64,000 nt of DNA from PFJX01 sp964393825 (GCA_964393825.1 CAYMUY010000023.1:6351-70350), one strand, 5' to 3'. Shown: positions 8,538 to 17,927, numbered from the stretch's first letter. Numbers and translations are program-made. The notes: generated by a model not told the origin, from the sequence alone.

Positions 8538-9421
8538 CCCAGCCTTTCCGCACCGGCATCATCGCCGTCATCGGCCGCCCCAACGTCGGCAAGTCCACCC
8601 TGGTCAACGCCCTGGTGGGCGCCAAGGTCAGCATCGTCTCCAACAAACCTCAGACCACGCGCCACCGCATCCTCGGGGTACGCACGGAAGCGGACGCACA
8701 GTTCATCTTTGCCGACACCCCGGGTTTCCAGACCCAGTTCAAGAGCGCGCTCAACACCGCGATGAACCGCTCGGTCACGCAAGCCCTGGCGGAAGTGGAC
8801 GCAGTGGTCTGGCTGGTGGAAGCGCGCAAGCTTACCCCCGCCGACCAGCGTATCCTGCCGCTGTTGCCGCGCAACAAGCCGGTAATTCTGGTGGTGAACA
8901 AGATCGACACGGTGGCGGACAAGACCGTGCTGTTCCCCTACCTGGAAATGCTGTCTCAACAGTACAAGTTCGCTGAGATCGTGCCCCTCTGCGCCGAGAA
9001 GGCCAAGGATGCCGAGCGCCTGCCCGCCATCGTGAAACCTTATCTTCCGGAAGGCGAGCCCTGGTTCGCCGAGGACGACATCACCGACCGCAGTTCCCGC
9101 TTCCTCGCCGCCGAGATCGTGCGCGAGAAGGTGTTCCGCCTGACCGGCGATGAAATCCCCTACGCGGTGGCGGTCACCATCGAGGAATTCACGGAAGAAC
9201 CCAACCTGTTCCGCATCGGCGCCGTGGTCTGGGTCGACCGCGACGCCCACAAACCGATCCTGCTCGGTCGCGGCGGCGAGCACATCAAGCGCATTGCCAC
9301 CGAGTCGCGCCAGGACATGGAGAAGCTGTTCGATCGCAAGGTCTTCCTCAACGTCTGGGTGAAGGTGAAAGGCGGCTGGGCGGACGACGCGCGGCTGATC
9401 AAACAATTCGGGTATGAGTAA
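8534..9421 (+). CDS. era: GTPase Era, 16S rRNA/30S assembly factor
   Basis: 295 aa. G1 'GRPNVGKST' (residues 14-22), 'DTPGF', 'NKID', and a C-terminal KH domain with 'ILLGRGGEHIKRIATESR'. The start ATG overlaps the rnc TGA; the frame is open farther upstream inside rnc but the family always begins just before G1. Era binds the 3' end of 16S rRNA during small-subunit maturation. Confidence 0.95.
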   Translation: MTQPFRTGIIAVIGRPNVGKSTLVNALVGAKVSIVSNKPQTTRHRILGVRTEADAQFIFADTPGFQTQFKSALNTAMNRSVTQALAEVDAVVWLVEARKLTPADQRILPLLPRNKPVILVVNKIDTVADKTVLFPYLEMLSQQYKFAEIVPLCAEKAKDAERLPAIVKPYLPEGEPWFAEDDITDRSSRFLAAEIVREKVFRLTGDEIPYAVAVTIEEFTEEPNLFRIGAVVWVDRDAHKPILLGRGGEHIKRIATESRQDMEKLFDRKVFLNVWVKVKGGWADDARLIKQFGYE

Positions 9422-9427
9422 GCCCCT

Positions 9428-10144
9428 GTGAGTGAGCGCGTCGACGGCGATCCGGCCTTCGTCCTGCATACCCGCCCCTGGCGCGAAACCAGCCTGATCG
9501 TCGACATCCTCTCGCGCCACCACGGCCGCATCGGCCTGGTGGCGCGGGGCGCCCGGCGCGCCGGGGCGGCGGTGAAGGCGCGGCTGATCCCGTTCCAGCC
9601 GCTTACCCTGTCCTGGTTTGGGCGGGCCCAGTTGCGCACCCTGCACGCGGCGGAATGGCAGGGCGGCGGCCTGATGCTGCGCGGCCACGCCCTGATGTGC
9701 GGCTTCTACCTCAACGAACTGCTGCTCCGCCTGCTGCCGGAAGGCGACGCCCACGAAACCCTGTTCGACCACTACTACCAGGCCCTGGCCAACCTCAATG
9801 GCGGCCCGGAAGTGGAGCCGGTGCTCCGCCGCTTCGAACTCGACCTGCTCTCGGAACTGGGCTATGCGCAATCGCTCGGCCATCAGGCTGACGGAGGCGA
9901 CATCGACCCGAAGGCGCGTTACGGCTACGAGATTGGGAAAGGCATCACCCCACCGGGCCATGGCATTCTGTACAGCGGCCGCACCCTGCTGGACATGGCG
10001 ACCGGCGACTTCAGGCGGCCTGCCACCCTCGCCGAAGGTAAACTACTGATGCGCGCCCTCCTCGCCCATTACCTGGGCGACAAACCCCTCGCCACCCGGC
10101 AGATGCTTCTGGATTTGCAGCGCGTGGAAAGCAGCAATACCTGA
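9428..10144 (+). CDS. recO: DNA repair protein RecO
   Basis: 238 aa, GTG start six bases after era. Opening 'DPAFVLHTRPWRETSLIVDI'-like block (OB fold), 'GLVARGARR' and 'FYLNELLLRLLPEGDAHETLF' are diagnostic for RecO, which loads RecA onto SSB-coated DNA in the RecFOR pathway. era-recO-pdxJ is the common order in Proteobacteria. Confidence 0.92.
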   Translation: MSERVDGDPAFVLHTRPWRETSLIVDILSRHHGRIGLVARGARRAGAAVKARLIPFQPLTLSWFGRAQLRTLHAAEWQGGGLMLRGHALMCGFYLNELLLRLLPEGDAHETLFDHYYQALANLNGGPEVEPVLRRFELDLLSELGYAQSLGHQADGGDIDPKARYGYEIGKGITPPGHGILYSGRTLLDMATGDFRRPATLAEGKLLMRALLAHYLGDKPLATRQMLLDLQRVESSNT

Positions 10145-10175
10145 CACCCCACCCACCTTTCATCCCTCACCCATC

Positions 10176-10907
10176 ATGATCCGTCTTGGCGTCAATATCG
10201 ACCACATCGCCACCCTGCGCCAGCAGCGCGGCACCCGTTATCCCAGCCCGGTGCAGGCCGCCCTGCTGGCGGAATCCGCCGGCGCCGACCTGATCACCCT
10301 GCATCTGCGTGAAGACCGTCGTCACATCCAGGACGCCGATGTGCACTCCCTGCGCGGCCTGCTGCAGACCCGGATGAACCTGGAGATGGCGATCACCGAC
10401 GAGATGCTCGCCATCGCCTGCCAGGTGCGCCCGCAGGATGCCTGCCTGGTGCCGGAACGACGCCAGGAACTCACCACCGAGGGCGGCCTCGACGTCGCCG
10501 GCAATTTCGAACAGGTCAGGCATGCCTGTCACACCCTGCACGACGCCGGTGTGCGGGTCTCGCTGTTCATCGACGCCGACCCCCGACAACTGCAGGCCGC
10601 CGTAGAAGCCGGCGCGCCGGTGGTTGAAATCCACACCGGCCGCTTCGCCGATGCCGAATCCGGGGCTGAAGCCGCGCATGAACTGGAGCGCATCCGCGCC
10701 GCGGTGGCCACCGGCAATGCCCTGGGCCTGCGCGTCAACGCCGGACACGGCCTGCACTATCACAACGTCCAGGCGATCGCCGCCCTGCCGGATATCGAGG
10801 AACTCAACATTGGCCACGCCATCGTCGCGCAGGCCCTGTTTGTCGGCTGGGAAAACGCGGTGCGGGACATGAAGCGCCTGATGCTGGCGGCAAGGCAGGC
10901 AGCGTAA
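10176..10907 (+). CDS. pdxJ: Pyridoxine 5'-phosphate synthase
   Basis: 243 aa TIM barrel. 'LGVNIDHIATLRQQRGT', 'ITLHLREDRRHIQD', 'ACLVPERRQELTTEGGLD', 'VVEIHTGRFAD' and 'VNAGHGLHY' are the substrate-binding motifs for condensing 1-deoxyxylulose 5-phosphate with 3-amino-1-hydroxyacetone phosphate to form PNP (vitamin B6). It is the last gene of the lepA-recO run; acpS, which often follows pdxJ, is absent here and the next gene is convergent. Confidence 0.95.
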   Translation: MIRLGVNIDHIATLRQQRGTRYPSPVQAALLAESAGADLITLHLREDRRHIQDADVHSLRGLLQTRMNLEMAITDEMLAIACQVRPQDACLVPERRQELTTEGGLDVAGNFEQVRHACHTLHDAGVRVSLFIDADPRQLQAAVEAGAPVVEIHTGRFADAESGAEAAHELERIRAAVATGNALGLRVNAGHGLHYHNVQAIAALPDIEELNIGHAIVAQALFVGWENAVRDMKRLMLAARQAA

Positions 10908-10953
10908 TCGCGCCGGCGGCGGTCGAGCGCCAACCCACCCGATCGGCGGCGCC

Positions 10954-12693
10954 TCACTCCACTTTGGTCAGGCTGAAGCACACCTCTTCGTCACTGTTGC
11001 CGGTCAGTTCCAGCCGGTAGTTCATGCTGGCCGCCTGCTTGGCGGCCTGGTAGAGGCCGATGCCGAGACCGTCGTAGTTCGACACCGGCGCATGGAACAG
11101 CTTGTCCATCACTTCCTCCGGCACCGTCTCGCCGGTGTCGCATACCGTCAGGCTGAGCCGTCGCCGCGTTTCCATTTCGACACTCACCCGCACATCCGGG
11201 TGCCCCACGCGCTTGCGCAATGCGTTCTGCACCAGATTGTCGGCCACGCTGTCGAACAATTCCTGCGGCAGCCAGATCGTGGCATTGGGATCATCCATGG
11301 TGAACCGCAGTTCCTCACGGGCATACCGCGACTTCAATACGCGCCACCACTCGCGCGCCTGGATCTGGTTGGTGTCGAGCGCCTTCTCGGGCGCCTTGAG
11401 CTTGTCCAGGGTGATTTCCAGGCGTTTCGCCATCTGCGGCAGTTGCCGCTGCATCAGGGTCTGCAACGACATGGCCTGTTCCGGCCGACTGTGCTCGGCC
11501 GCGGAACATAGCGTCTTCAGCGACTGCAGCAGGTTTTTCACGTCATGGGTCAGGCGCGATCCGGTTTCGAAGATCGCCTGGGTGTAGGCATTGGCGCGCA
11601 TGGCGCGCTCGCGCGTCTTGGCCGCGTAGAAGTAGCCGATGATCTCGGTCAACAGGCGCAAATGCAGGGCGAACGCCGGGTTGACCGTGGTTTCCGTGTA
11701 GAACGTCACCTCCACTTCGAGGTGGGTGAAGGCGGTCGCGTGCCGGCTCTTTTCGCCGAGGGCGCCACTGCTCACCGGTGTCCGCCAGGTCACCCCGGTG
11801 GACCAGGGCAAATGGGTGAAGCCGGCCATCGCGCTGCGCAGGAAAACATCCGGCTCGGGTTGCTGCTCGGCAGCGTCCGAGAGTTGTTTCAACCACTCTT
11901 CCAGAGGCAGCCCCAGGGACAGCACATAGCGGGAAAACAGGTCGCGCAGGCCAAACGAGCCACCACGCGGCTCCCACAACCAGGCGAAGATGAGCAGGGT
12001 CGCCACCAGGGTTCCCAGGCTCAGGAGCAGGCTGCCGGCGTAATCGCTGTGTCGCAGATGCATGGCGACATAACTGCCGAGGGCGAGCACGCCGATGATC
12101 AGCACGAACATCAGAGCATAAAGCAGATCCACGGCGGAGCCGCCGCGACTGATCCGCGGCGAGGGGAACAGCAACACCGCCAGGGGGAGCAGCAGCAGGC
12201 TGTCGCGCCAGATCGCGACCTGGCTGACCTGGCGCACCGGCAAGCCGAAGCCCTGCGGCAGCAACCAGACAAACAGCAGGAACAACAGGAACAGTACCGC
12301 CGCCCAGAGGCCCATCCGCTCGCGCACCGTCGGCAAGGTGACGGCCACCGCGCCAAGCAGGCCGGAAAGGATCACGCACCAAAGCGAGGCCACCCAGACG
12401 TTGTTCAATCCCGCCAACGCGCCCCCCACAAGCAGGACCCCGATCGAGCGGTGCCAGGGCAGGCGCTGCTGGCCGCTGAAAAACGGCTGCCAGAGCAGGA
12501 ACGCGCCGTAATGCGCCAGCACCATGGCCTGTCCCCACAATTCGCCCTGCCCCCAGACAAACGCGGCATGCAGCAGCAGCAGCATCAGGGCCAGGATGCG
12601 GTTGCCATAATGCTGCAAACGCAGGGGAACCGAATCGGCGCTGTCTTCAGCGCTGACCGGTGCAGTCGAAGGAGAGGCAAACAGCGTGGGCAT
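10954..12693 (-). CDS. Orphan membrane sensor histidine kinase
   Basis: 579 aa from ATG 12693 (open frame continues upstream but without homologous content). About seven or more hydrophobic segments occupy the first 280 residues; then a soluble region, an H-box 'GSRLTHDVKNLLQSL', and a HATPase domain with 'NLVQNAL' (N box), 'DTGETVPEEV' (G1) and 'GLGIGLYQAAK' (G2). The phosphorylatable His is embedded in 'HDVKN', a variant seen in HK families such as PrsK-like kinases. No response regulator is adjacent, so the partner is unknown. Confidence 0.8.
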   Translation of the reverse strand: MPTLFASPSTAPVSAEDSADSVPLRLQHYGNRILALMLLLLHAAFVWGQGELWGQAMVLAHYGAFLLWQPFFSGQQRLPWHRSIGVLLVGGALAGLNNVWVASLWCVILSGLLGAVAVTLPTVRERMGLWAAVLFLLFLLFVWLLPQGFGLPVRQVSQVAIWRDSLLLLPLAVLLFPSPRISRGGSAVDLLYALMFVLIIGVLALGSYVAMHLRHSDYAGSLLLSLGTLVATLLIFAWLWEPRGGSFGLRDLFSRYVLSLGLPLEEWLKQLSDAAEQQPEPDVFLRSAMAGFTHLPWSTGVTWRTPVSSGALGEKSRHATAFTHLEVEVTFYTETTVNPAFALHLRLLTEIIGYFYAAKTRERAMRANAYTQAIFETGSRLTHDVKNLLQSLKTLCSAAEHSRPEQAMSLQTLMQRQLPQMAKRLEITLDKLKAPEKALDTNQIQAREWWRVLKSRYAREELRFTMDDPNATIWLPQELFDSVADNLVQNALRKRVGHPDVRVSVEMETRRRLSLTVCDTGETVPEEVMDKLFHAPVSNYDGLGIGLYQAAKQAASMNYRLELTGNSDEEVCFSLTKVE

Positions 12694-12796
12694 GACTGAC
12701 AGTATCGGCCCGTTTCTATCAAAGTTGAGGCGTGGTGAATACGATAAACTGCCGCGCAAGCGCGCCTGGCATGACGCATCCGAAAACACAGTTGAA

Positions 12797-12826
12797 TTGA
12801 CAGGTCTGACGATGCATCGCCAATTT
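12797..12826 (+). promoter_or_regulatory. Possible sigma-70 promoter upstream of the prepilin-like gene
   Basis: A consensus -35 TTGACA (12797-12802) is followed after 18 bases by CAATTT. The -10 match is weak, so this is a candidate only. It sits in the 288-base gap between the divergent kinase and prepilin genes, where I see no other feature. Confidence 0.25.
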
Positions 12827-12981
12827 ATCCAGCCACCCGGAACGGAAGCCATTGATTGCAAGAGTAACAAACGACGGCCCATTTCTTGCGTGCATCCGTC
12901 ACGGCATGAAAGCACAACCCTCGAGATTCCGGCCGACTTCACGAACACCGACTGACCGACACATTGCCTAGCACTCCGTCC

Positions 12982-13665
12982 ATGCCGCGTGAACCACGCG
13001 GCTTCACCCTGATCGAACTGGCCATCGTGCTGGTGGTCATCGGCTTGCTGCTCGGCGGCGTACTCAAGGGACAGGAACTGATCGAAAGCGCGCGCGCGCG
13101 CAACATCATTTCCCAGATCGACAGCATCAAGGCCGCCTACTACGCCTTCCAGGACAAATACCGCGCCGCCCCTGGCGACTATCCCGGCAGCCTTGCCTAC
13201 GCCAACCTTTCCGGCATCGTCTCGCCGCAGGTAGGCGGCAATGGCGATGGCGTCGTCCGCGACACGCCACAGGCCAGGGAAAGCCTGCTGGTCTGGGTGC
13301 ATCTCGCGCATGCCAACCTGATCGCCGGCAACTACCGGTCCACCGGCAGCCTGCCCGACCGTAATGGCGAATGGCCGCGGAATCCCTACAACGCCTACCT
13401 CCAGCTCCAGTACGACAGCAACTTCGCCAACGCCGCCACCTCTGCCCGCCTCAACCTGAAGACCGGCAACCAGATCCCCGCGAAAGTACTGGCCGATATC
13501 GACCGAAAGATCGACGACGGCCGCGCCGACAGCGGCCAGTTCCGCTTCAGCAATTTCGACGGCGGTGGCGGCGCCCCCTCGGCGCAGCGCTGCTACGACG
13601 CCAGCACCGGCCTCTGGCGCGCCGCCGACAACGAACCCAACTGCGGCGCCACCGCGCTTTTTTGA
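12982..13665 (+). CDS. Type IV prepilin/pseudopilin-like protein
   Basis: 227 aa from ATG 12982. 'MPREPRGFTLIELAIVLVVIG' is a classic type III signal: prepilin peptidase would cut after the Gly and the Glu at +5 is present, leaving a hydrophobic helix. The mature part contains 'YYAFQDKYRAAPGDYPG', typical of GspH/PulG-like or minor pilin proteins, and a C-terminal pair of Cys ('RCYDAST', 'EPNCGAT') that may form a loop. No other pilus gene is near, so the machine it serves is unknown. Confidence 0.8.
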   Translation: MPREPRGFTLIELAIVLVVIGLLLGGVLKGQELIESARARNIISQIDSIKAAYYAFQDKYRAAPGDYPGSLAYANLSGIVSPQVGGNGDGVVRDTPQARESLLVWVHLAHANLIAGNYRSTGSLPDRNGEWPRNPYNAYLQLQYDSNFANAATSARLNLKTGNQIPAKVLADIDRKIDDGRADSGQFRFSNFDGGGGAPSAQRCYDASTGLWRAADNEPNCGATALF

Positions 13666-13733
13666 AGGCGGCCGTATTCTGGCAAGCCACGCGCCAGAGC
13701 ACGGCATCCATGCAGGTCATCGTTGCCGCTCGC

Positions 13734-14645
13734 TCACGCCATCCGGTCCCATTCCGGCTCGCCGGCCAATTGTTCCACGAGATAGTCGATGAACACGCGC
13801 ACGCGGCGCGACAGATGGCGGGTCGGCGGATAGAGGGCATAGGCGGATAACTCCGGCCAGCCATGATCGGGCAGGATACGGACGAGCGCGCCCTCACGCA
13901 GGGCGGCATGCAGGTAAAACGAGGGCAGTAGCAGCAGACCTTCGCCGGCAAGCCCGGCGTGCATCAGGAACTCACCGCTGTTGGCGAACAGACGGGGAGG
14001 AACGCGCACGCTGCCGGGCGTGCCGTCCGGTCCGCGATAGCGCCAGTGACCGGGGCCGGCCTGATTGCTGTATGCCAGGCAGACATGATGTTCCAGATCG
14101 GCGGCCACCCTCGGGGTGCCGGCCCGGGCAAGATAGGCGGGACTGGCGCAGAGCACGTGACGGATCGGGGCCAGGCGGCGGGCGATGAAGCTGGAGTCGG
14201 CCAGATCGGCGATGCGGATGGCGAGGTCGAAGCCTTCCTGCATCAGGTCAAGGTGGCGGTCGCTGAAGTCGAGGTCGAAACGTATGCCGGGATGGCGTCG
14301 CATGAAGACCTCGATCCGCGGCGCCAGCTGAAGCAGCCCGAAGGACAGCGGCAGCGCGACCTTGATGCCGCCACTCAGATCGCACTGCGATTGCGCCACG
14401 GCGGACTCGGCTTCTTCCAGGTCGGCGAGGATGGCCACCGCGCGCTGGTAGTAACCGCGTCCGCTCTCCGTCAGGTTGACCCGGCGCGTGGTCCGGGTGA
14501 GCAAGGCCGCCCCAAGGCGCGATTCCAGTTCGGTGAGTCGACGGCTGACGGCTGATCTGGCCAGATTCAGGTGCTCGGCCGCGGCGCTGAGGCTCCCCTT
14601 CTCGACGATCTTGACGAACATCTGCATGTCGGCGAATCGATCCAT
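13734..14645 (-). CDS. LysR-family transcriptional regulator
   Basis: 303 aa. N-terminal winged helix: 'MQMFVKIVEKGSLSAAAEHLNLARSAVSRRLTELE' region contains the recognition helix; the effector domain follows ('SGGIKVALPLSFGLLQLAPRIEVF'). This is the subgroup often annotated DsbM/YafC-like. It is divergent from the azoreductase-pirin pair, with a 114-base shared control region holding an inverted repeat, so it probably regulates them in response to quinone-like or oxidative compounds (inference). Confidence 0.88.
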   Translation of the reverse strand: MDRFADMQMFVKIVEKGSLSAAAEHLNLARSAVSRRLTELESRLGAALLTRTTRRVNLTESGRGYYQRAVAILADLEEAESAVAQSQCDLSGGIKVALPLSFGLLQLAPRIEVFMRRHPGIRFDLDFSDRHLDLMQEGFDLAIRIADLADSSFIARRLAPIRHVLCASPAYLARAGTPRVAADLEHHVCLAYSNQAGPGHWRYRGPDGTPGSVRVPPRLFANSGEFLMHAGLAGEGLLLLPSFYLHAALREGALVRILPDHGWPELSAYALYPPTRHLSRRVRVFIDYLVEQLAGEPEWDRMA

Positions 14646-14659
14646 TGTTCACATCCAAT

Positions 14660-14681
14660 AAACAAAGTGTTCATATTGTTT
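14660..14681. promoter_or_regulatory. Candidate LysR operator (AAACAA-N10-TTGTTT)
   Basis: A perfect inverted repeat AAACAA (14660-14665) / TTGTTT (14676-14681) lies 15-36 bases upstream of the LysR start and in the promoter region of azoR. Size and spacing suit a LysR dimer site. Confidence 0.45.
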
Positions 14682-14759
14682 GTCTTTATCCTCGCGGTCA
14701 CAACCATGACACTGGCGACACGGATGCCAACCCGGCATCGCCACCCTGAGGTATCGAAC

Positions 14760-15404
14760 ATGAATACGCCACTCCCTCCCATTCCCCTGCGCGTGCTGCG
14801 CGTCGATGCCAGCGCCCGCAATTCCGGCTCCGTCACCCGCGACCTGGCCGACCGGCTGCTTGCTGGATTGCGCGACCGCGTCAGCGCCATCGAGGTGACC
14901 CGGCGCGACGTCGCGCGCGGCCTGCCCTTCGTCGATGCAACCTGGATCGACGCCAATTTCACCGATCCCGATGCGCGCGACCCGGCACAGCGCGCGGCCC
15001 TGACGGATTCCGATGCGCTGGTGCGCGAAGTCATGACGGCGGATGTGCTCATCATCGGCGTACCGCTTTACAACTTTGCCGTACCCGCCAGCCTCAAGGC
15101 CTGGATCGATCAGATCGCGCGTGCCCGGCTCACCTTCCGCTACGGCGAACACGGCCCCGTTGGCCTGCTCGGCGGCAAGAAGGCCTATCTGCTGGTAGCC
15201 TCGGGAGGTGCCGAGATCGAAGGCGCCGCCGATTTCGCCACCCCGTGGCTACGCTTCGTGCTGAATTTTCTCGGCATCGACGACATCACGGTGATCGCGG
15301 CCGGCCAGGGCATGCGGCGCGGCGAAGCCGCCCGCGAGGGCGCGCTTGTCCGCATCAGCGAAGTACTCGAGCAACACTGGCACGCGCTCGCGCGTGCCGC
15401 CTGA
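14760..15404 (+). CDS. azoR: FMN-dependent NADH-azoreductase / quinone reductase
   Basis: 214 aa from ATG 14760. Flavodoxin-like fold with the phosphate-binding 'RVDASARNSGSVTRDLAD', 'VPLYNFAVPASLKAWIDQIARA' (FMN-contacting 'YNF') and 'GGKKAYLLVASGG'. AzoR enzymes transfer two electrons from NADH to azo dyes and, more physiologically, to quinones and electrophiles. It lies between the divergent LysR gene and the pirin gene (13 bases apart), a common detoxification arrangement. Confidence 0.88.
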   Translation: MNTPLPPIPLRVLRVDASARNSGSVTRDLADRLLAGLRDRVSAIEVTRRDVARGLPFVDATWIDANFTDPDARDPAQRAALTDSDALVREVMTADVLIIGVPLYNFAVPASLKAWIDQIARARLTFRYGEHGPVGLLGGKKAYLLVASGGAEIEGAADFATPWLRFVLNFLGIDDITVIAAGQGMRRGEAAREGALVRISEVLEQHWHALARAA

Positions 15405-15417
15405 CCAGGAGCCCGTC

Positions 15418-16254
15418 ATGAGCATCCGCCAAATTCAGCAGCGCGTTGCCACCCTGGCGGTTTCAGAGGGTGCCGGCGTCACCGTGCATCGCGGCATCGG
15501 CACGCCCGCGCTGCGCCATCTCGACCCGTTTCTCATGCTGGATCATTTCGGCAGCGACGACCCGGATGAATACATCGCCGGCTTTCCCGAGCATCCGCAT
15601 CGCGGCTTCATCACCTTCACCTACATGCTCGATGGCCACATGGAGCACCGCGACAGCATGGGCAACCGCGGAGATCTGCAGTCGGGCGGTGTCCAGTGGA
15701 TGAAGGCGGCGCGTGGTGTGATTCACTCCGAGATGCCACGCCAGAGCAAGGGGCGCATGCGCGGATTCCAACTCTGGATCAACCTGCCGGCCACTGAAAA
15801 GATGTCGCCTCCGGCCTATCAGGAGTTCGCGGCGGCGGAGATTCCGGATGTCACGGAGGGCGGGACGCGCGTGCGTGTCCTGGTCGGCGACCATGCCGGC
15901 CACCAGGGTGTCGTGCGCGATTCTCACACCGAGGTGGTGTATCTGGACGTCACCCTGCCCCCCGACAAGGAATTCACCCGCGCCCTGCCCGCAACCCACA
16001 CGGCCTTCGTCTATGTCTTTGAAGGCGCCGTGCGGATCGCTGGCGGTGACCTGCCGCCCCATACCCTGGCGGTGCTTGGTGACGGCGAGACGTTGAGCTT
16101 GCGCGCGGGCGGCCTTGGCGCCCGTTTCATCCTGGTCGCGGGCAAACCGTTGCGCGAACCCATCGTGCAATACGGGCCGTTCGTCATGAACACGCGAGAG
16201 GAAATCGAACAGGCCATGGCCGACTACCGCGCCGGGAGGCTGGTGCAGGCCTGA
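15418..16254 (+). CDS. Pirin family protein (YhhW-like cupin)
   Basis: 278 aa from ATG 15418. Pirin N-terminal cupin with metal ligands 'FPEHPHRGF' (two His) and 'GVIHSEMP' (His, Glu), and the C-terminal Pirin_C domain ending 'NTREEIEQAMADYRAGR'. Bacterial pirins such as YhhW show quercetin 2,3-dioxygenase activity in vitro; physiological roles vary. Likely co-transcribed with azoR and convergent with ispD. Confidence 0.88.
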   Translation: MSIRQIQQRVATLAVSEGAGVTVHRGIGTPALRHLDPFLMLDHFGSDDPDEYIAGFPEHPHRGFITFTYMLDGHMEHRDSMGNRGDLQSGGVQWMKAARGVIHSEMPRQSKGRMRGFQLWINLPATEKMSPPAYQEFAAAEIPDVTEGGTRVRVLVGDHAGHQGVVRDSHTEVVYLDVTLPPDKEFTRALPATHTAFVYVFEGAVRIAGGDLPPHTLAVLGDGETLSLRAGGLGARFILVAGKPLREPIVQYGPFVMNTREEIEQAMADYRAGRLVQA

Positions 16255-16276
16255 CCGGGCCAGCCGCCAGCCAGCC

Positions 16277-16972
16277 CTATTCGCGCCCCAACAACCAGGC
16301 CGCCACGTCAAGGTCGCGCGGCCAGGTCACCTTCAGGTTGGTGAGATCACTCTCCACTAGGCGTGGTGCAAGACCCAGATATTCCAGCGCGGAAGCCTCG
16401 TCGGTGACCATGTGGCCCGCCTGGTCCAGCGCGTGAAGCAACAGGCCATGGCGGAACATCTGCGGGGTTTGCGCGCCCCAGAGACGTTCCCGGGCAACCG
16501 TCGCCAGGATGCGCCGGCCTTCGCCTTCCCGTTTCAGGGTATCGGCTACCGGCGCGGCAAGGATGCCGCCGACCGCGTCTCCCGACACCTCGGCCAACAA
16601 CTTGTCGAGCAGGGCACGCGACAAGCAAGGCCTGGCCGCGTCATGCACCAGCACCCAGTCCTCGGACGCCACCTCGCCGGCGATCGCGCGCAGGCCGTTG
16701 GCGACGCTCTCGGCGCGGCTGGCGCCCCCGCAGCGCAGCACGGTCAGCCTGGAGAAGGCCGACCAGTCGTAATCCCCCCACCAGCCATCCTCCGCTGACA
16801 GCACCACATAGATCCGCGCGATGGCCGGATGCCGCTCGAAGGCGCGGATGGCATGCCAGATCATCGGCCGACCGTGAATGTCCAGATACTGCTTGGGGTG
16901 GCTGGCGCCCATGCGGGCACCGATGCCGGCGGCGGGAAGAAGCGCGAAATGGCGGTGCAAGGGACGAGGCAT
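16277..16972 (-). CDS. ispD: 2-C-methyl-D-erythritol 4-phosphate cytidylyltransferase
   Basis: 231 aa. Nucleotidyltransferase start 'LLPAAGIGARMGASHPKQYLDI' binds CTP; 'VLVHDAARPCLSRALLDKLL' and 'ERLWGAQTPQMFRHGLLLHAL' are IspD signatures. It makes CDP-ME in the MEP isoprenoid pathway. ispF, its usual downstream partner, is absent: the gene is single and convergent with pirin. Confidence 0.93.
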   Translation of the reverse strand: MPRPLHRHFALLPAAGIGARMGASHPKQYLDIHGRPMIWHAIRAFERHPAIARIYVVLSAEDGWWGDYDWSAFSRLTVLRCGGASRAESVANGLRAIAGEVASEDWVLVHDAARPCLSRALLDKLLAEVSGDAVGGILAAPVADTLKREGEGRRILATVARERLWGAQTPQMFRHGLLLHALDQAGHMVTDEASALEYLGLAPRLVESDLTNLKVTWPRDLDVAAWLLGRE

Positions 16973-17114
16973 CGTTCTTGTGTGTGGGCAGGCGTGCCCT
17001 AAAGTTTAAGGGGAAGCCGGATCAACTGAAGCATGTCCGGCGGATGTCGTACTCTGGCCAACCGCTTCATCGAGCAGCCCAGGTGATGGACCTCCCACTT
17101 TTTTGGAGCGTCGC

Positions 17115-17927
17115 ATGCAAGCCACACGCCCCCCGGTCGTCGCCGGGACTTTCTACCCCGAGCATCCCGGGAAACTCAGCGCCATGCTGGAAGGCATGCT
17201 CGAAACGGCCGAGGCCACCTCGCTGCGGCCCAAGGCGCTGATCGCGCCGCATGCGGGCTACATCTATTCCGGCCCCATCGCGGCCAGCGCCTATGCGCTG
17301 CTGCGCCCGCTGCGGGCACACATCAAGCGGGTCGTCCTGCTCGGCCCGGTGCATCGGGTGTGGACGCCCGGCCTGGCGTTGCCAGGCGTGGAAGCGTTCG
17401 AGACGCCACTCGGCCTGGTTCGGCTCGACCAGGAGGCCATGGCCAGCATTTCCGGCCTGCCGCAAGTGCAGATTCATCCCGCCGCACATGCACAGGAACA
17501 CTCTCTGGAAGTGCAACTGCCCTTCCTGCAGAGTGTACTCGACGATTTCACCCTGGTTCCCCTGGCGGTGGGAGGGGCCACGCCGGAACAGGTGGCGGCG
17601 GTGCTGGATCGACTCTGGGGCGGCGCGGAAACCTTGATCGTGATCAGTTCCGACCTCTCGCATTTCCTGCCCTACGATGAAGCCCAGCAGGTGGATCGCG
17701 CCACCGTCCATGAAATCCTTCTGTTCAACAACCACCTGGTCGGAGAACAGGCTTGCGGCTGCCATCCGATCAACGGTCTGCTGCTCTCGGCGCATGGCCA
17801 TGGCCTGACCCCGCATCTGCTGGACCTGCGCAATTCCGGCGACACCGCCGGCGACCGCAACCGGGTGGTCGGCTACACCGCGATCGCGTTCACCGAAGCC
17901 GACCAGGGAGCCCTACATGTTCACTGA
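17115..17927 (+). CDS. amrB: AmmeMemoRadiSam system protein B (MEMO1 homologue)
   Basis: 270 aa from ATG 17115, with GGAG six bases upstream (a TTG at 17103 is less likely). 'RPPVVAGTFYPEHPGKL' opens the protein, followed by 'ALIAPHAGYIYSGPIAASAY', 'VVLLGPVHRV', 'AHAQEHSLEVQLPFLQ' and 'VISSDLSHFLPYDEA': the His/Asp/Glu pattern resembles class III dioxygenases and metal-binding MEMO. The bacterial function is not known. Its end overlaps the AMMECR1 gene by 11 bases. Confidence 0.9.
   Translation: MQATRPPVVAGTFYPEHPGKLSAMLEGMLETAEATSLRPKALIAPHAGYIYSGPIAASAYALLRPLRAHIKRVVLLGPVHRVWTPGLALPGVEAFETPLGLVRLDQEAMASISGLPQVQIHPAAHAQEHSLEVQLPFLQSVLDDFTLVPLAVGGATPEQVAAVLDRLWGGAETLIVISSDLSHFLPYDEAQQVDRATVHEILLFNNHLVGEQACGCHPINGLLLSAHGHGLTPHLLDLRNSGDTAGDRNRVVGYTAIAFTEADQGALHVH

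Noticed and set aside
8387..9961. Long minus-strand open frame opposite rnc, era and recO.
   Set aside because: Antisense shadow with biased composition; three well-identified genes occupy the other strand.
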